Assembly: GCA_900155495.1 (NCBI GenBank) | Contig: FTLJ01000274.1 | Span: 47,177-111,176, forward strand | Reading direction: 5' to 3' | DNA length: 64,000 nucleotides | Source: Porogramme epimiltina | Taxonomy: Eukaryota > Basidiomycota > Agaricomycetes > Polyporales > Polyporaceae | Shown here: positions 11,906 through 23,637 of the stretch, one piece after another | Numbering within the stretch: position 1 is the first letter of the stretch | How the letters are laid out: each line of letters begins with the position of its first letter | Program-made: the position numbers and the translations under genes | The notes under the pieces: generated by a model | What the model saw: the letters and a program-made list of their open reading frames with translations, nothing else | The model's database searches: none | Told to the model about the DNA's origin: nothing

Positions 11906-14390
11906 TCACCCATACGAGGGCGGTGGCATCGGCGGCGCCCGTCGCCCTTCATCTCCACGGTCCATCTCGTCCCTCCTCCGCTTCCTACTGCTCTGCAACG
12001 CGAAGCTGGGCGGTACGGTGAAGTACTGCTCAATCGGCGGGCGACGGGGACGCGGAGGCTCAGGAGGGTGTGCCGATACCGGTGTCTGGACCGTAACCCC
12101 CGTCGATGTCGGGCTCGTGGGATTCGAGTGTACGAGCGAGTCGATCGACATCGCGCCCCCCGTGCCGTTCGATGTACTCCCCGAGCCATTCTGGTCCTTC
12201 CCAGTGATCCACGCGGCCTTTTTGTACTGCGAAAAGACGGGGCGGTCAGCGGGTGGGGGTGGAGACAGAGGGCCGGCGCGGACGCACCGTCTCAAGCTCA
12301 GGCTTTCCACGCCAACGAGCGATGGCCTCGCAGAAGCGCACCGCGGCACGCTCGACGGCTTCGGCAGGGAACTGCCACGCCAGATCCTCCATGTGCGTGG
12401 CGACGTCCGGCGTGGTTTGGGGCACGGCATAGAACTAGACACAAACGAGTGAATGGGGGCCGTCCCATGAGCACATTGCCGGCTTCCCATGCAGGACACC
12501 GGGAGCACTCACCCGCGCCAACCGCTCCGTCATCTCAATCTCATACTCGAGCTCCGCACCTTCGCGTGCGTAGAACACGGGTGCGTTTCCCCCACCCATG
12601 GGCTCGCGGAGCGACGGGAAGAGGATCTTCGCTGCCTCCTCGAGCTCAGGAAGGTCGTCCGGGTCAAAGTCCGTGAATTCGGGATCTTCTCCGCCGCTTG
12701 CGCGTCCTGGGTTCGACCCCGAAGAACTTGACGACGAGCTGTTGTGCGCACGAGTTGGGGTCGGCCGTGCTAATTGGGGCGTCATCGCGAGTCCGACGCC
12801 GAGGAGAACTTCGAGGGGTTCGACTCCATGCCAATGTGCTGTCAGGTAGCCTTCGAGCACCGCGCGGGTGAGGAGCCCTCCAAAGAGGAAGTACCACTCG
12901 CGCGAGGGCCGAAGCGCGTTGAACAGGAAGTTTGCGTCGGACCGCTGCGCCGTCGTCGATGCGCGCGGTGACGTCTGGGGTGACATCGTAGCCGGCCGCG
13001 GCGTAGGGGGTGCAGCACTGCCCGACGAATGCCCGGGCCCGTCGTCGTCGCCCCGCCCGGCGCCGCCGTCGATGGAGGCGCGGTCTTCGGTGAGCTCCCG
13101 GCCGAGCTCCATCGCGACGAGCGCGCTGAGGCGCATGAACCGCGGGATGAGCTCGGAGAGCTTCGTGTTGTGCATCGTGGGGACCATCCCGCCGTTCGCA
13201 GTCGGCACGCCGTTGGGGAGCGACGGTCGGCGGAGCACGGTGCCCTTCTGCGCGGGACGGGCGAGTCCGGATCCGATCCCGCTGCCGTCCTGCCAGCCAG
13301 TGACACCAGTTGCGATGACGGGTCCGTTGGCGTTGGCGGCGCCGTCGCCTGGGCTACTACCAGACGTGGACCCTGCACGGCCGCCAGTGGTAGAGCGGCC
13401 CCGAGGTTGAGCTCCGGGCCGGACGGTGAACTGTGTCTTCGCTTCCACGCATATTTCACAACCCATGTGTAGGTGGCGGGGACAGCGGAGGGAGGGCGGG
13501 GAGTTGGACGTGTCGGGGTCGGAACCGATCGCATACAGTGACCGGACGTACTCAGTGGGTAGGGGCTTCCTGGAGCCGTGTTGGATGCCCGTGACGAGCG
13601 CAGCGTTGGACATGCTCGCGAGGGGGACGAGCGACGATGGCAGGACGGACGAGACCGGGTGCGCGTGCTGCACAGGGCTCCTGTTCGGGGGATCCGGTGC
13701 GCGGCGGGAGAAAAAGTCGTTGATGACCGTCGCGAGCGTGAGGCGCAGCCGCACGCCGTTCGGGAGCGTGTGCTGGTGCTGGCGCGCGTTCTGCGGCTGC
13801 AGCGACGGCGACGTCGGCGGCTCGAGCAGGTCGTCGGGGTGCATCGGGCGCTCCTCGGGCGGCTGGTCCAGCATCGCGGTCGCGACCTTTTCGACGCTCT
13901 CCGCCCGCTGGCGCAGGCTCCGCGCGAGTTGGAGGTCTTGTCGCTCCAGGCGCTCGTCCTCGTCGTCCCCGTGGGTGTGCTCCGGCCCTCCCTCGCGCGC
14001 CCCGAGTACTCGCACACTCTCCCCGTCACTGTACACCTCCTCTTCCTCCTCAAAGTTCTCCGGGCGCTCGCGGTGCGCGTAGTTTGATGAAGAGGGCCCG
14101 CCGGAACGGTCGGTCATCCCGAGTTCAGCCCGGGCCTGGGCAAAGCGCGTCCGGGCGTGGACCCATAGCAAGTGGTCGATTATGAGCGTGCGCGTCGACT
14201 TTTCTCGCGGAGGGATGGAGTGGAGGTGGTGGGCATGCTTGTGCGCGGGGGCTCGGAAGGGGGCTGGACCTTGTGGCCCGGAAGGAATCGCAGCGCGCTG
14301 CATGACGGGGGAAGAGGAAGGTTGGCGGAGGTAGTTGGTCATGTCATACTGTTGGGCGGCATGCTGCGGACTCGTGTAGCTGACGGACAT
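11906..14390 (-). CDS. Conserved-looking protein of unknown function, 781 aa, with Cys/His cluster
   Basis: Three exons, 14390-12513, 12434-12288 and 12226-11906, joined in phase 0. I do not recognise the family. Ordered segments alternate with disordered ones: a helical block RTLIIDHLLWVHARTRFAQA near residue 70, a coiled segment LQLARSLRQRAESVEKVATA near 165, LRLTLATVINDFFSRRAPDP near 220, a cysteine/histidine cluster CPRHLHMGCEIC at about 302-313, LSELIPRFMRLSALVAMELG near 410, WYFLFGGLLTRAVLEGYLTA near 510, and HMEDLAWQFPAEAVERAAVR in exon 2. The last exon is proline/serine-rich with a basic QSSRKRRRDE stretch that could be a nuclear signal. The cluster C-x2-H-x-H-x2-C-x2-C could bind zinc (inference). 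The hydrophobic-core segments argue that it is a real folded protein. It is not an enzyme family I can name. Confidence 0.8.
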
Positions 14391-15718
14391 TAGGGCAGGT
14401 GAGGGGGGCTAGATTGTGGCCAGCAACATCAAAGTCAACGGCGCATTCGGAAGAGAGCTGGAGGGGAACAAGGCCTCACCTAGGAGGTTCGAAGACTCCA
14501 CGCTGATCAATGGCTCAATGGGGATTCGCCGGATGTGATAGAACGCGTGAGGATACTTCCGGATGGTCTAGAGGGAGTGCGGAGCGGCGGTCATAAAGGA
14601 TGCAATGGCGAAGATGGGAGTGAGTTCAGAGCCTTCGCCAACGATGGCCACATCCACACGGGCGCTTGAACGCTCAACAGTTACGTCGAGTAGCGCTAAC
14701 ATGAACATGTGACCTCCGCATGCAGCCGGAACCAAGGGGCTCAGGAGTCTGACTACTGTGTTATGCAGTCGCAGGCGGGGTTGAGGCATGCAGCGAAATA
14801 TTCAGATATGTTAAATGCGGAATAAAGAGGTAATGGGATGCTTGTATAGTACATGATCGACGTACAGAGAAAATAGTAGCCCGTGTGAGAGAGGCGAGCG
14901 TGGAGGAGAGGGAGAGCAGCGAGGGACCATTAACCAAGACTCGAGGGCGTAATCACCAGGGCGGGACAAAATTGAACGCGATCCCAATGACTACGTCGAC
15001 GTGTATATGTAACCAAAATCAATTTGAAGTGAATAAGGGGGAGGTGCAAGAAGACACCATGAACATCCGGCGGCCAGTAGTTTCTAGCCGCGGCGCATGG
15101 TCACCGTGAAGGAATATGACGGAATAATACAACGGGAGAAAGGGATGAGGGAGAACTATGGACAGCAAAGCAAGACAGTAGTCAGGTAAATCGACTAGAT
15201 GAAACAGAGAAAATCGACGACGTATGGAAACAAAAGCTAGATGGAACATAACGAACAAACGACAGCGAGAAGGTCCCAATGGCCGTGACTGACATCGAGC
15301 ATGATTATGCGTGTAGATTCATGGAACAAGGCGTGTCGTGGGAAATGCGTAGGAAGAGACGATGGTAGATGCGCGCCCTGGTGCGACAACTTGTGTGAGC
15401 CGAGATAAATAGCGATAGCGAGGGTGGAAGGCTCGGCGGAGGTGAACGGTAGAATCATGACGCGTGTTTGACATGAACGGGCATCCTAAGAGGATGCCTA
15501 TGAGTAGGACACGACGGTCTTCGTCCGCGAACAAGCACGCGGGATGTGCGATATAAGAGGATGTCCTCGTCAATATGTTGTGGAGGCTACAAAGTGCGAG
15601 CGTGCTTGGATACAGGTATGACTCCGTCCGTGGGTCTTGGCTGGTGACGTAGGGCTGAGCAAACGGATACAATGGGCGGGATGCGTGGCGAGTATGTACG
15701 AGGTGGTGGTGACATGGT
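14391..15718. other. Intergenic
   Basis: 1.3 kb holding the promoter of the 781-aa gene and the 3'UTR of the Whi5-like gene. Purine-rich around 14870-15300 on the plus strand. No gene seen. Confidence 0.55.
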
Positions 15719-17916
15719 TCAACTCTGCATGAGTTCGCCTTCTGTCCCATGCCGAGGCGAGGAAGAGCCTGGCGGTTGTAGCGGCGACGAATTGCCGATT
15801 AGAGCGTGATGGTCCTCGAACAACCTTCGACCGGCTTGCGACGACAATGTGGCAGGTGCGCCCATGGCGACAGCAGGTGATGGGGAGACGTTCATATACT
15901 CGCTGAGGCTGAACGACGCGTTTGGAGTCCGTGGGTCCGTAGCCGCCTTATTCCGCGTGGTTGAACCGTGAGGATAGGAATCGGAAAAGCTACTGGAGTG
16001 ACCCGGACGGTGTTGTGACGATGGATGGGCAGATGGGAGAAACTGTAATGGAGTTTGATCTACGGGGGTTGGGGGAATTACGGTGGGCAACATCGGCACG
16101 TCCGAGAAGCCAAGGCGCGGTCCGTCGTGCCCAGTAGCCAACTTGGACAACGATTGGGACGAAGCGTGTCCTTGTCGAGCAGCGGAAGCGGGGATGGTGC
16201 GCGGTGAGACGGGTTCTGTCGCTGTGCTCGATATCGATGCTATGGACCCGAAACTCCCGCTCGCTTCCCGAGAGAGCACGCGCGGGCCCGCACCGCCACC
16301 TCCGTCGCCACTGTACGATGGGAAAAGAACGCGGCCCTTCAAGCCTGATCCTCCCCCGCGCAGCGCGCGGAAGGCGGCGGCATCTTTTGCGTCTCGGTCC
16401 CGGCTTGTTGTAGGCCGTGCAGGCGATGGCGAAGTGGCCATCAGGAGTAGCATGTCGGCAGCGTCCGTGTCTTCCGCGGTCCCAACGCGGTCACGAGGTG
16501 TCATCTTCGGCGTTCCCGCGCCTTCTGGCCGTAGACTGCTTCCTTGCGATACGCTTGGGCGCCGGGCTTTCGCGTGCGATAGCGCCGGGGAGGCTTGGGA
16601 CATGGCCGGCGAGTGCGGAGGTGTGGCGGTAGGGTGAGTTGCTCGTGGAAAAAGGGACTGTTGAGAAGCCGTTCTGGCATGGGTCCCTACTGGCGCCGTT
16701 CTGGCAGAACTTTGCGCGTAGTGAGCAAAGGAGTTTGTTGAGCCTGGGTCAGATCCAGCAGATATACTGGAACGAGGAGATCCTGCTGTGACGGAGACTG
16801 ACGCGCGTTGTTGTGTTAGAAGGATGGTGGTGAGCGTGGCCGCGGCCTCCATATCAATTTCTCCCCCTGTGTTGCCTGCCGCCTCGAAGCTACCTTCCGC
16901 AGTGACGCGTTGTTTGCCCTTGCCCTTGCCTTTACTAGAAGACGAGGGGCCTGCCTTGTCCTTCGCAGCTTTCTTGGACTTCGACTTCCCGTGTGTGTCA
17001 GGTGTGCGGGCGACCTTCGGTGGTCGTAGGGGGGAACGGGTTGGCTCGATCGCTTTCTCCGGAGCGGTAGCCGGAGGGTCATCGGGATTGTGAATGGTTC
17101 GGGCGCGCTTTGCGGGTGGCGGCGCCAAAAGCGAAGAGAACAGGCTCTGAGCTGCGGACGCGGTTACTGATGGGGGAGGGGCCATGGAGCCTTTCTTGGT
17201 AGAGCGCGAGGACTGGCCACCGGCGTGGCCGGAAGGACTTCCGGGGTCGTTGAAGAAATTGGCTGTTCGCTTGCTGGTTGGTGTGTGCTTCCCTGAGGCG
17301 GAGAGCTGAGAGTCGAGCTCGTGGATTGTGTGATTCGTCGTGTTGCTCTTGACCTTAAAGTTGGCATACAAGAGACGAGCACGTAGGCTCAGCGCAAGCT
17401 ACACAAAACAGGGGGGGCAAAAATTGTTAGCTTGAGCTTTGAAATGCAACTATATGCGTATGAATAAATGACCAAAAGACTGCATGCGGGCAGGGACCAG
17501 CAGTGCTGTGAACTGAACAGCCTTAGGGACGCCGTAGGTAGCCGCACATGGTGAACTGTGCAGGGGGAACATCACGCGTCCGAAGAAAAACATGGCGTGT
17601 TAAGACACGCGTAGAATACAGGGAAAAATCGTAGAAAATAGGTTCGAGGCCCATCGGCGGGACGGCGAACGTAAAAGCGAAAAAGGGGAGGATGGGACGA
17701 TGGGGGAGGGGGTGGGAACGGTGGAGAAGACGCGTCTCGACATACCTCGCTCAGTTGTGCCCCAGCAGTGATTCTCTGCGCAAGCTGATCCCTATCATCG
17801 CCGTCGACGGGGACGACACCGTTCTGCGCAACTGAGGAGGTGGACGCGTTCCCCGAGGACTGGAGATAGCGGGGTCTTGGGGAAGGAGTCGTTGCGGACG
17901 ACGATGGAGTAGCCAT
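15719..17916 (-). CDS. Whi5/Nrm1-like G1/S transcriptional repressor (candidate)
   Basis: Two exons, 17916-17746 and 17398-15719, separated by a long 347-nt intron, give 616 aa. The first residues of exon 2 complete the segment LALSLRARLLYANFKVKS at residues 58-75. This matches the L-x-x-R-L-x-x-A-x-x-K-V pattern of the GTB motif by which Whi5, Nrm1 and related proteins bind the SBF/MBF cell-cycle transcription factors. The rest is low complexity and disordered, rich in S, P, T and A, with many SP and TP sites (possible CDK targets) and basic runs such as KGKGKGKQR. That architecture, one short motif near the N-terminus followed by a long phosphorylatable tail, is typical of the family. The motif match is by eye and the tail does not align with anything I know, so the call is tentative. 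It would act in the nucleus. Confidence 0.6.
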
Positions 17917-20900
17917 GGCGGCGGGGCGCGTCGCCTGGGGGCGTGGGGCGAAGAGGAGCGTGGTGGCGGGCGCAGGCAGGATGTGGCAGACGCAGGACGC
18001 GGTCGAGAGCGGTGGTTGGGGCGTCGGGGACGTGTGACTGAGAGAGACGCGGATGGGCACACCGCGGCGGCGAGAGCGCGTCGCGTCGAGGGGTAGCCGG
18101 CGCCATCCGAGCCTTACGTAAACACAGGACCGCGCATTTTGTAGGCGCCCATATAGCCCTGGCGCGTTTCAAGCGAACGCCACGCGACGCGACACGACCC
18201 CGCCGCGTCCTCGTCGCAGCCGCAGGGGCGTCCTTTCGCCCCCTGCTAGCCCCTGCCGGCCCCTAAAAGTCGCCTTGTCTGCGCCCAGCTTCTCCCTCCG
18301 CGCACGGACCACCGCGATACGTGTTTGTCTCCGTTGGTCATCATGCACCCGCGCCGGATCAGCTCACCTGACGCTCGCAGCCCCGGATCCGGTGCCTCTC
18401 CATCTCGACCGTCCCTTTCGAGCGCACCGGGAAGCACGCGCTACGCCCATTCACCCCCTTTTCCGGCAGCCACAAATACCGCACAAACGCTCGTCTGACC
18501 ATGCCAGCCACATGCTGTTGCCAATCCTTCCGCCGTGCCAACGAGTACAACTACTATTGTTTCGTGCGTAGCATCGCATATCCATCGATCCCACCAAGGC
18601 CAATCTACTGGCTGGGTACTTGTTTTAGCAGGACTTCCAAGTCGGAACATTTCGTGTCACAACGACGCCCCCATAATGGCAACTTTCACCTGTTGCTGGG
18701 TTACAGTGTTGCCTTAGTTTTCTCCTCGTTTTGCTTGGTTGGATCATTCTAACTGTGCATAGAATTGCCATTGACCAAATAACTCCTCCCTTTCGCGAAG
18801 CTAGGGAGCACGCTGTGCAGTGTTGGCAGCTGGAAGGCGTTGGTATATTTCGTTTCATTGCGGAAGCTGCGGTACGGTCAATCGCGACACTTACCTGACG
18901 TCATGACTCCATAATCCTCAACGTCAACGTGTGCAGGCGCCCCAGGTGCGAGGCTGGTCACATAACTTCACCCACCCTCCAAAGAGATTATTCACGCTTC
19001 TATTCTCACCCACGCACATGTTTCGTACTCACGATTCCCTCCCCGGTTCCACATGCATGCGCACTCGACGGTGTCTCCACCTCTACCACCGTCTCATCCA
19101 CGTATTGTTGGCGTTCGGAGATTTACAGTATTCGAAAGGTGGAGCTAGACTTTTTTCCTACCTTTTACACATAATTCTTTATTCACCGGTGCACCCTTCC
19201 AGCCGTATGTCAATGATAGCATAACTTGTCTTTTTCGGATCATGTGAATACTCACAGCCCCAATTTCCCATGAACCCATGAACTTTGGCCAACCGCGCCG
19301 ATGCAATTAGCGGCGATCAGTCTTCTCCGCCCGAGTTCAAGGTGCATTCACTGTTCTCTTCCCACCCGCCCATCTCACCTTTGTTAGAAGGTCGGCGCTG
19401 CTAGAAAGAACCCATTTACCTGCGCGGCCGCGCTCATGTCCAGCGCATCAAGATGTTGAAGATTAGTGAGTCTTCTCGCAGTTTGAGTTGTTGTACTCCG
19501 CATCGCACGCCTTTGCCTAGGGGCTCTACGGCGCATCATTACGGTCTCTTAAAGAACACGCGACTTTGATTTTGGCCGGGAGGCCGGTAATCGGGATATC
19601 CACGTGCGCGGCTGCAGCGGATGAAACTCGAGGATGCTGGCGCACTAGGGACGCGCGGCCCGGGCTCGCGACAAAACGGCGCGGTCCAACTGTGGGGAGA
19701 CTGATCAACGACGAGTCGAACTCGAGTCAATCCAGGTCATATCCGTTCTGCGCTTAGACAAGCTAACATTAACGACAAACCAGACTCTGTGACACTGAAA
19801 TACTGTACACGACATAACTAAAGCGCGTCACACTCATCCGTGCTTCCTCTTTGAATTGCTGACCTTTGATCATACCCCAATTTTACATCGCTCTTGTCAG
19901 CATTGGACGAGGCGCCTTATGTATATTGACATCTTCCTGCTAGAATCGCCTTGTAGAACGCCGTTCTCCGGACCTCTAGCTACCTGGCCCTCGAGGTAAG
20001 CAACACCCCACCAATCAGCTTAGACCCTCAGCGGCACATTTGTGACAGTAGCCGTGCGCCTATGTCTTCCCATCCATAATGCAGGCGCTACGCGCGTCAC
20101 GGCGACGGCGTTTGGCGGGTAAGACCGAGGCAATGATCTGCCGGCCCTCAATACTTCGACGCGTGTGTGTTCTCGGCTCACCGCCTCGGCCGTGATGTAT
20201 TTCTGACCGAAGAAGCGACAGTCAGCAGGACCCACATCTAGGTACACGTCCGATGCTAAAATCGCGTCGAGATGCAGTGCTAGCGCCTGGCGAAGATAGT
20301 ACAGCTCCGGCATTGCAGCTATCCCCGGTTCCCAACATGTATGTGCTTGTACTTTGTGGACGCATTTTGAATATTCGCATCCGCCGATGGTGATGCCCTA
20401 GTGGACGCGGCAAGCCATGTGGTGAGTGAACCCTGTTTCACATGTTTCTAGCTGAAGACTAACAGCACATCTCTTCGAATAGACAGCCAGTGCTCTCCGA
20501 GGGGAACAATACATTCCATCCGGCTGAAGACGTCCCGGCCAGTGCTGGTCCTCTAGCCCAACCTTCCAGCACGTTTCGTCCGTTATAATTTTCAAAGCAA
20601 TGCTATCTATTTCACGTGTAGAAGTACTTCGTGGGTTCACGTGCTTTTGAACTCTACCTATGATGGAAAGGTGAGACGCCCTTGACTCAGCCTTTCCACC
20701 CGCATTACGTTCCTCTTTGCGGTCCCACTACGGGCATCTTGTTCAATCATTCAAACACCATCAGGCTACTAAGGAACTCGTTAGCCCTAACGCAATACTG
20801 ACATCGCGGCTCCTAGTGTCCTTGCGCAATTCTTAACGCCACAAGGGTCCGTATCCAACGTGACCGACCGCCTGGCCGCCGACACAGCGGCATGACTGAA

Positions 20901-23637
20901 TTCCGACACCCCGTTAGCCTCCGGCGTGTTGGTGGCGCCGCGCGGTGTACTGCTAGACCGACACCGATGTATTCAACCCCGCGGTGATCCTCGTGGATAT
21001 AGGTCGGCGAGACCCATTTCCGCCGCCGCAGCCGTCTTCGCAGGTGTCCTGCGAAACCTTCGCCGTTGCCCTCCGCCGTCTTCGATGCATCCAGTGCCCG
21101 TAAATTGCATATTTTTGGAGCTCCATTCATCGACGTTTCAAACAGGATAACCGACAACATCCTCCGTGACTCGGTATGTTATCCATCTACTGTGATCGAA
21201 ATTCCGCAATCAAGTTAGACACTTCTGTGACTTTTGAGCCTCCGCTGTTGACTCGTCTTACATAAGTGCATCATGCAAATGTCCACTTCCTAGTAGACGT
21301 GTCAAGTAGAGTGCTGACTCATTGATCGAATGAGTCTTCATCTCATGGTACCTCATGTACCAGCCTACTGTATGTCCCTCTCATACTTGTACGAGCCACG
21401 AACTCACTTCGTATCGTCCGTATGGTATGCGGAGTAAATATATCCGGCAATTTCCAGCACTGAACTCGGCAAATTCCGGAGAGGCTAGAACAGGCGCTTG
21501 GTCGCCAGATCTTCTTCCTCACTACGTCATCGATATCATCCTTGCTATCGCGCTATATTCGGACTACCGTGTTCCCCTTAAAGGACATCTGCGCTCATAC
21601 CTTAGTGCATAGCCACTGATTTCTGCACTTGTTATGTGGTACCTGCACACGCTTCTCATCAATAAAGATTTGACTCCTCTCAATTACTCTAGTGCCGGTG
21701 GACTATGATGACTCCTAGAAAATCATTTGGTGAATTCCCGCTATGACCGGACCTCACATCCTAGCACGCCAGGTGTATACTCACATGCGCCATGATTGCA
21801 GCATATAATGGCGACGTGAACCACATGCCTAGGTCCGGTCGAGTGCCACGCTCGGTCACATCTCAACCCAGCCTAAGTCACAGTTTCCGCGGTCGGAGTC
21901 GGGCTAGACCGGCGGCCCGCCCATGTGAGCATTTTAGCAACAAGGTTGCATGACGCGTCGCATCCCCATACCGTAACAATAGTTCTCTGCTACTGTGCCT
22001 ACAATGCTCAATTGATCATTGCAAAAAGACCCTGTATACGGTGCACGCCTCTTACCAATGATATCGGCGAATACGTTCTGCATAGGGTTTAGCACATAGT
22101 GCATATCCCGATAGACAGTCTGAGTCAAGACCTACTGTCTTCGACCTTCAGTATCACCTGAGAGGTAGGGGAGGATATCAGCACGATGCCTCATCCCGAC
22201 AAACACGGTCACGGCCTCACGGTACGATCGATTTCCGCCTGTTGTCCGGTTACCAGACTGAACGGCGGAGACCTGACCTCTCGGGCTCTTCGTCGCGTGG
22301 CGATCCCCGTGCTTCGCCGGGTCACAAGGAAGGAGTACAACGCTTTGCGGGTGTTTGCCTCTCCCGACCGGGAAATTCCCTCCGGAGATCTTATGTCTCC
22401 GTGTGTAGTACTCACAACACTACATCTCCCCGTCGGGCTCGGATGTGTGTCCACATAGTGGTTCTTAGACACAGAGCATCCCCACGCCCATCATCCCGAA
22501 ACACTCATGCCAATAGTATCGAGTCAAGCATTTCCCTTCCCCTGAAAAGGTCGTCTGCGGTCTATCTTCTCTGCGGACTAAGCGAAAGTTCAGTGGAACC
22601 ACGACTCACATTCTCTGAGCCTGCGCATTGAGACCAAGTCAATATCCATACTGCCTCTCTACCCCTTACGGCTACCTCTGGCCTGTCAAGCTTGAGTCAC
22701 GATATCACCGAGATATGAGGTGGGTTAGAACAGAGATATGGTTGGATGGAGCTGTGCTGGCGTCTTCCGAGTCCCCGGATATCTCAAGGACAGCCTTGGC
22801 ATTGTTACCCTTTTGTAGACTTTGGACACTCACGTCGGTAGGGATGAAGCACTATAGTCGGAGACTGTGCGCACAGCTTCTATTGGAGGAGATGCATCCA
22901 TCAGCATTAATGGGGATATCTGGCGTTTAGGGGCGTCCGTAGGAGATGGGGGCGCTATGTTACATGATACAATACAAATCTCGGCTTCGATGTGGGTACC
23001 GTCACGTTGTATACACGGTAACTCTTCGAATAGAGGAATAGGCGGTGAAGGTCGAAAATAATCTAAGAGTGTCCGGGACGTATGGGAGGCAGGAGTAATA
23101 CATACATACATATGGATACGAATAAGGATTCACGGGGCCGACACACGAGAGAGAGCGAGGCGCAAAACAGCGTTCTAGAAGGCGATAAATAGCAATACGA
23201 TCGAGAGCGAGGAAGAAGGGGGAAACTTGAGGGGTCGAGGTCGAATTCAAATCTTGGAACTTGGGCTCTTGGTCTTGAGGTCGAGCGTCGCACGTCTAAA
23301 CTTGTCTATTGGTATCGAATTCCCCGCACAACTTGACGTTGGGCGAGGCTCTATGTCGTGAGTGGGGGTGTCTAGGCAGAGTGTGTCGTCTGAAGGGGGA
23401 GTGAAGTTATCTAAGGGAAGTCTAGTTAGGAAAATCGGCAAGAAAAAATCTAGGATAATAAACGGGCTCTAGAGGAGAAGTCGAACCTTCAGAGTCGTCG
23501 AGTCGAGTGCTGTGACCTCTTCTACCTTGACACTCGGCCCGGCGGGCTCTAGCCCCCCATGCACCCGCGCACTTGGGCGAACTGCACCGCTACATCAACA
23601 TCGCCAAAAAAACCGCCCGAACCAATACCGCGTCAGT
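17917..23637. other. Gene-poor stretch, 5.7 kb
   Basis: No convincing gene on either strand. Open frames are short (under 130 aa) and lack domains; the ones around 20.0-21.2 kb on the minus strand are the longest and are not recognised. The left end should hold the Whi5-like promoter and the right end the 3'UTR of the Zn2Cys6 gene. No transposon ends, rRNA or tRNA seen by eye. Confidence 0.5.

Noticed and set aside
12842..14053. 403-codon minus frame, R/S/T-rich
   Set aside because: Shadow frame of exon 1 of the 781-aa gene, which has the folded-protein composition.
20020..21160. Possible minus-strand gene fragments in the gene-poor stretch
   Set aside because: Three short frames without domains or compatible splice sites; cannot be told from random frames.
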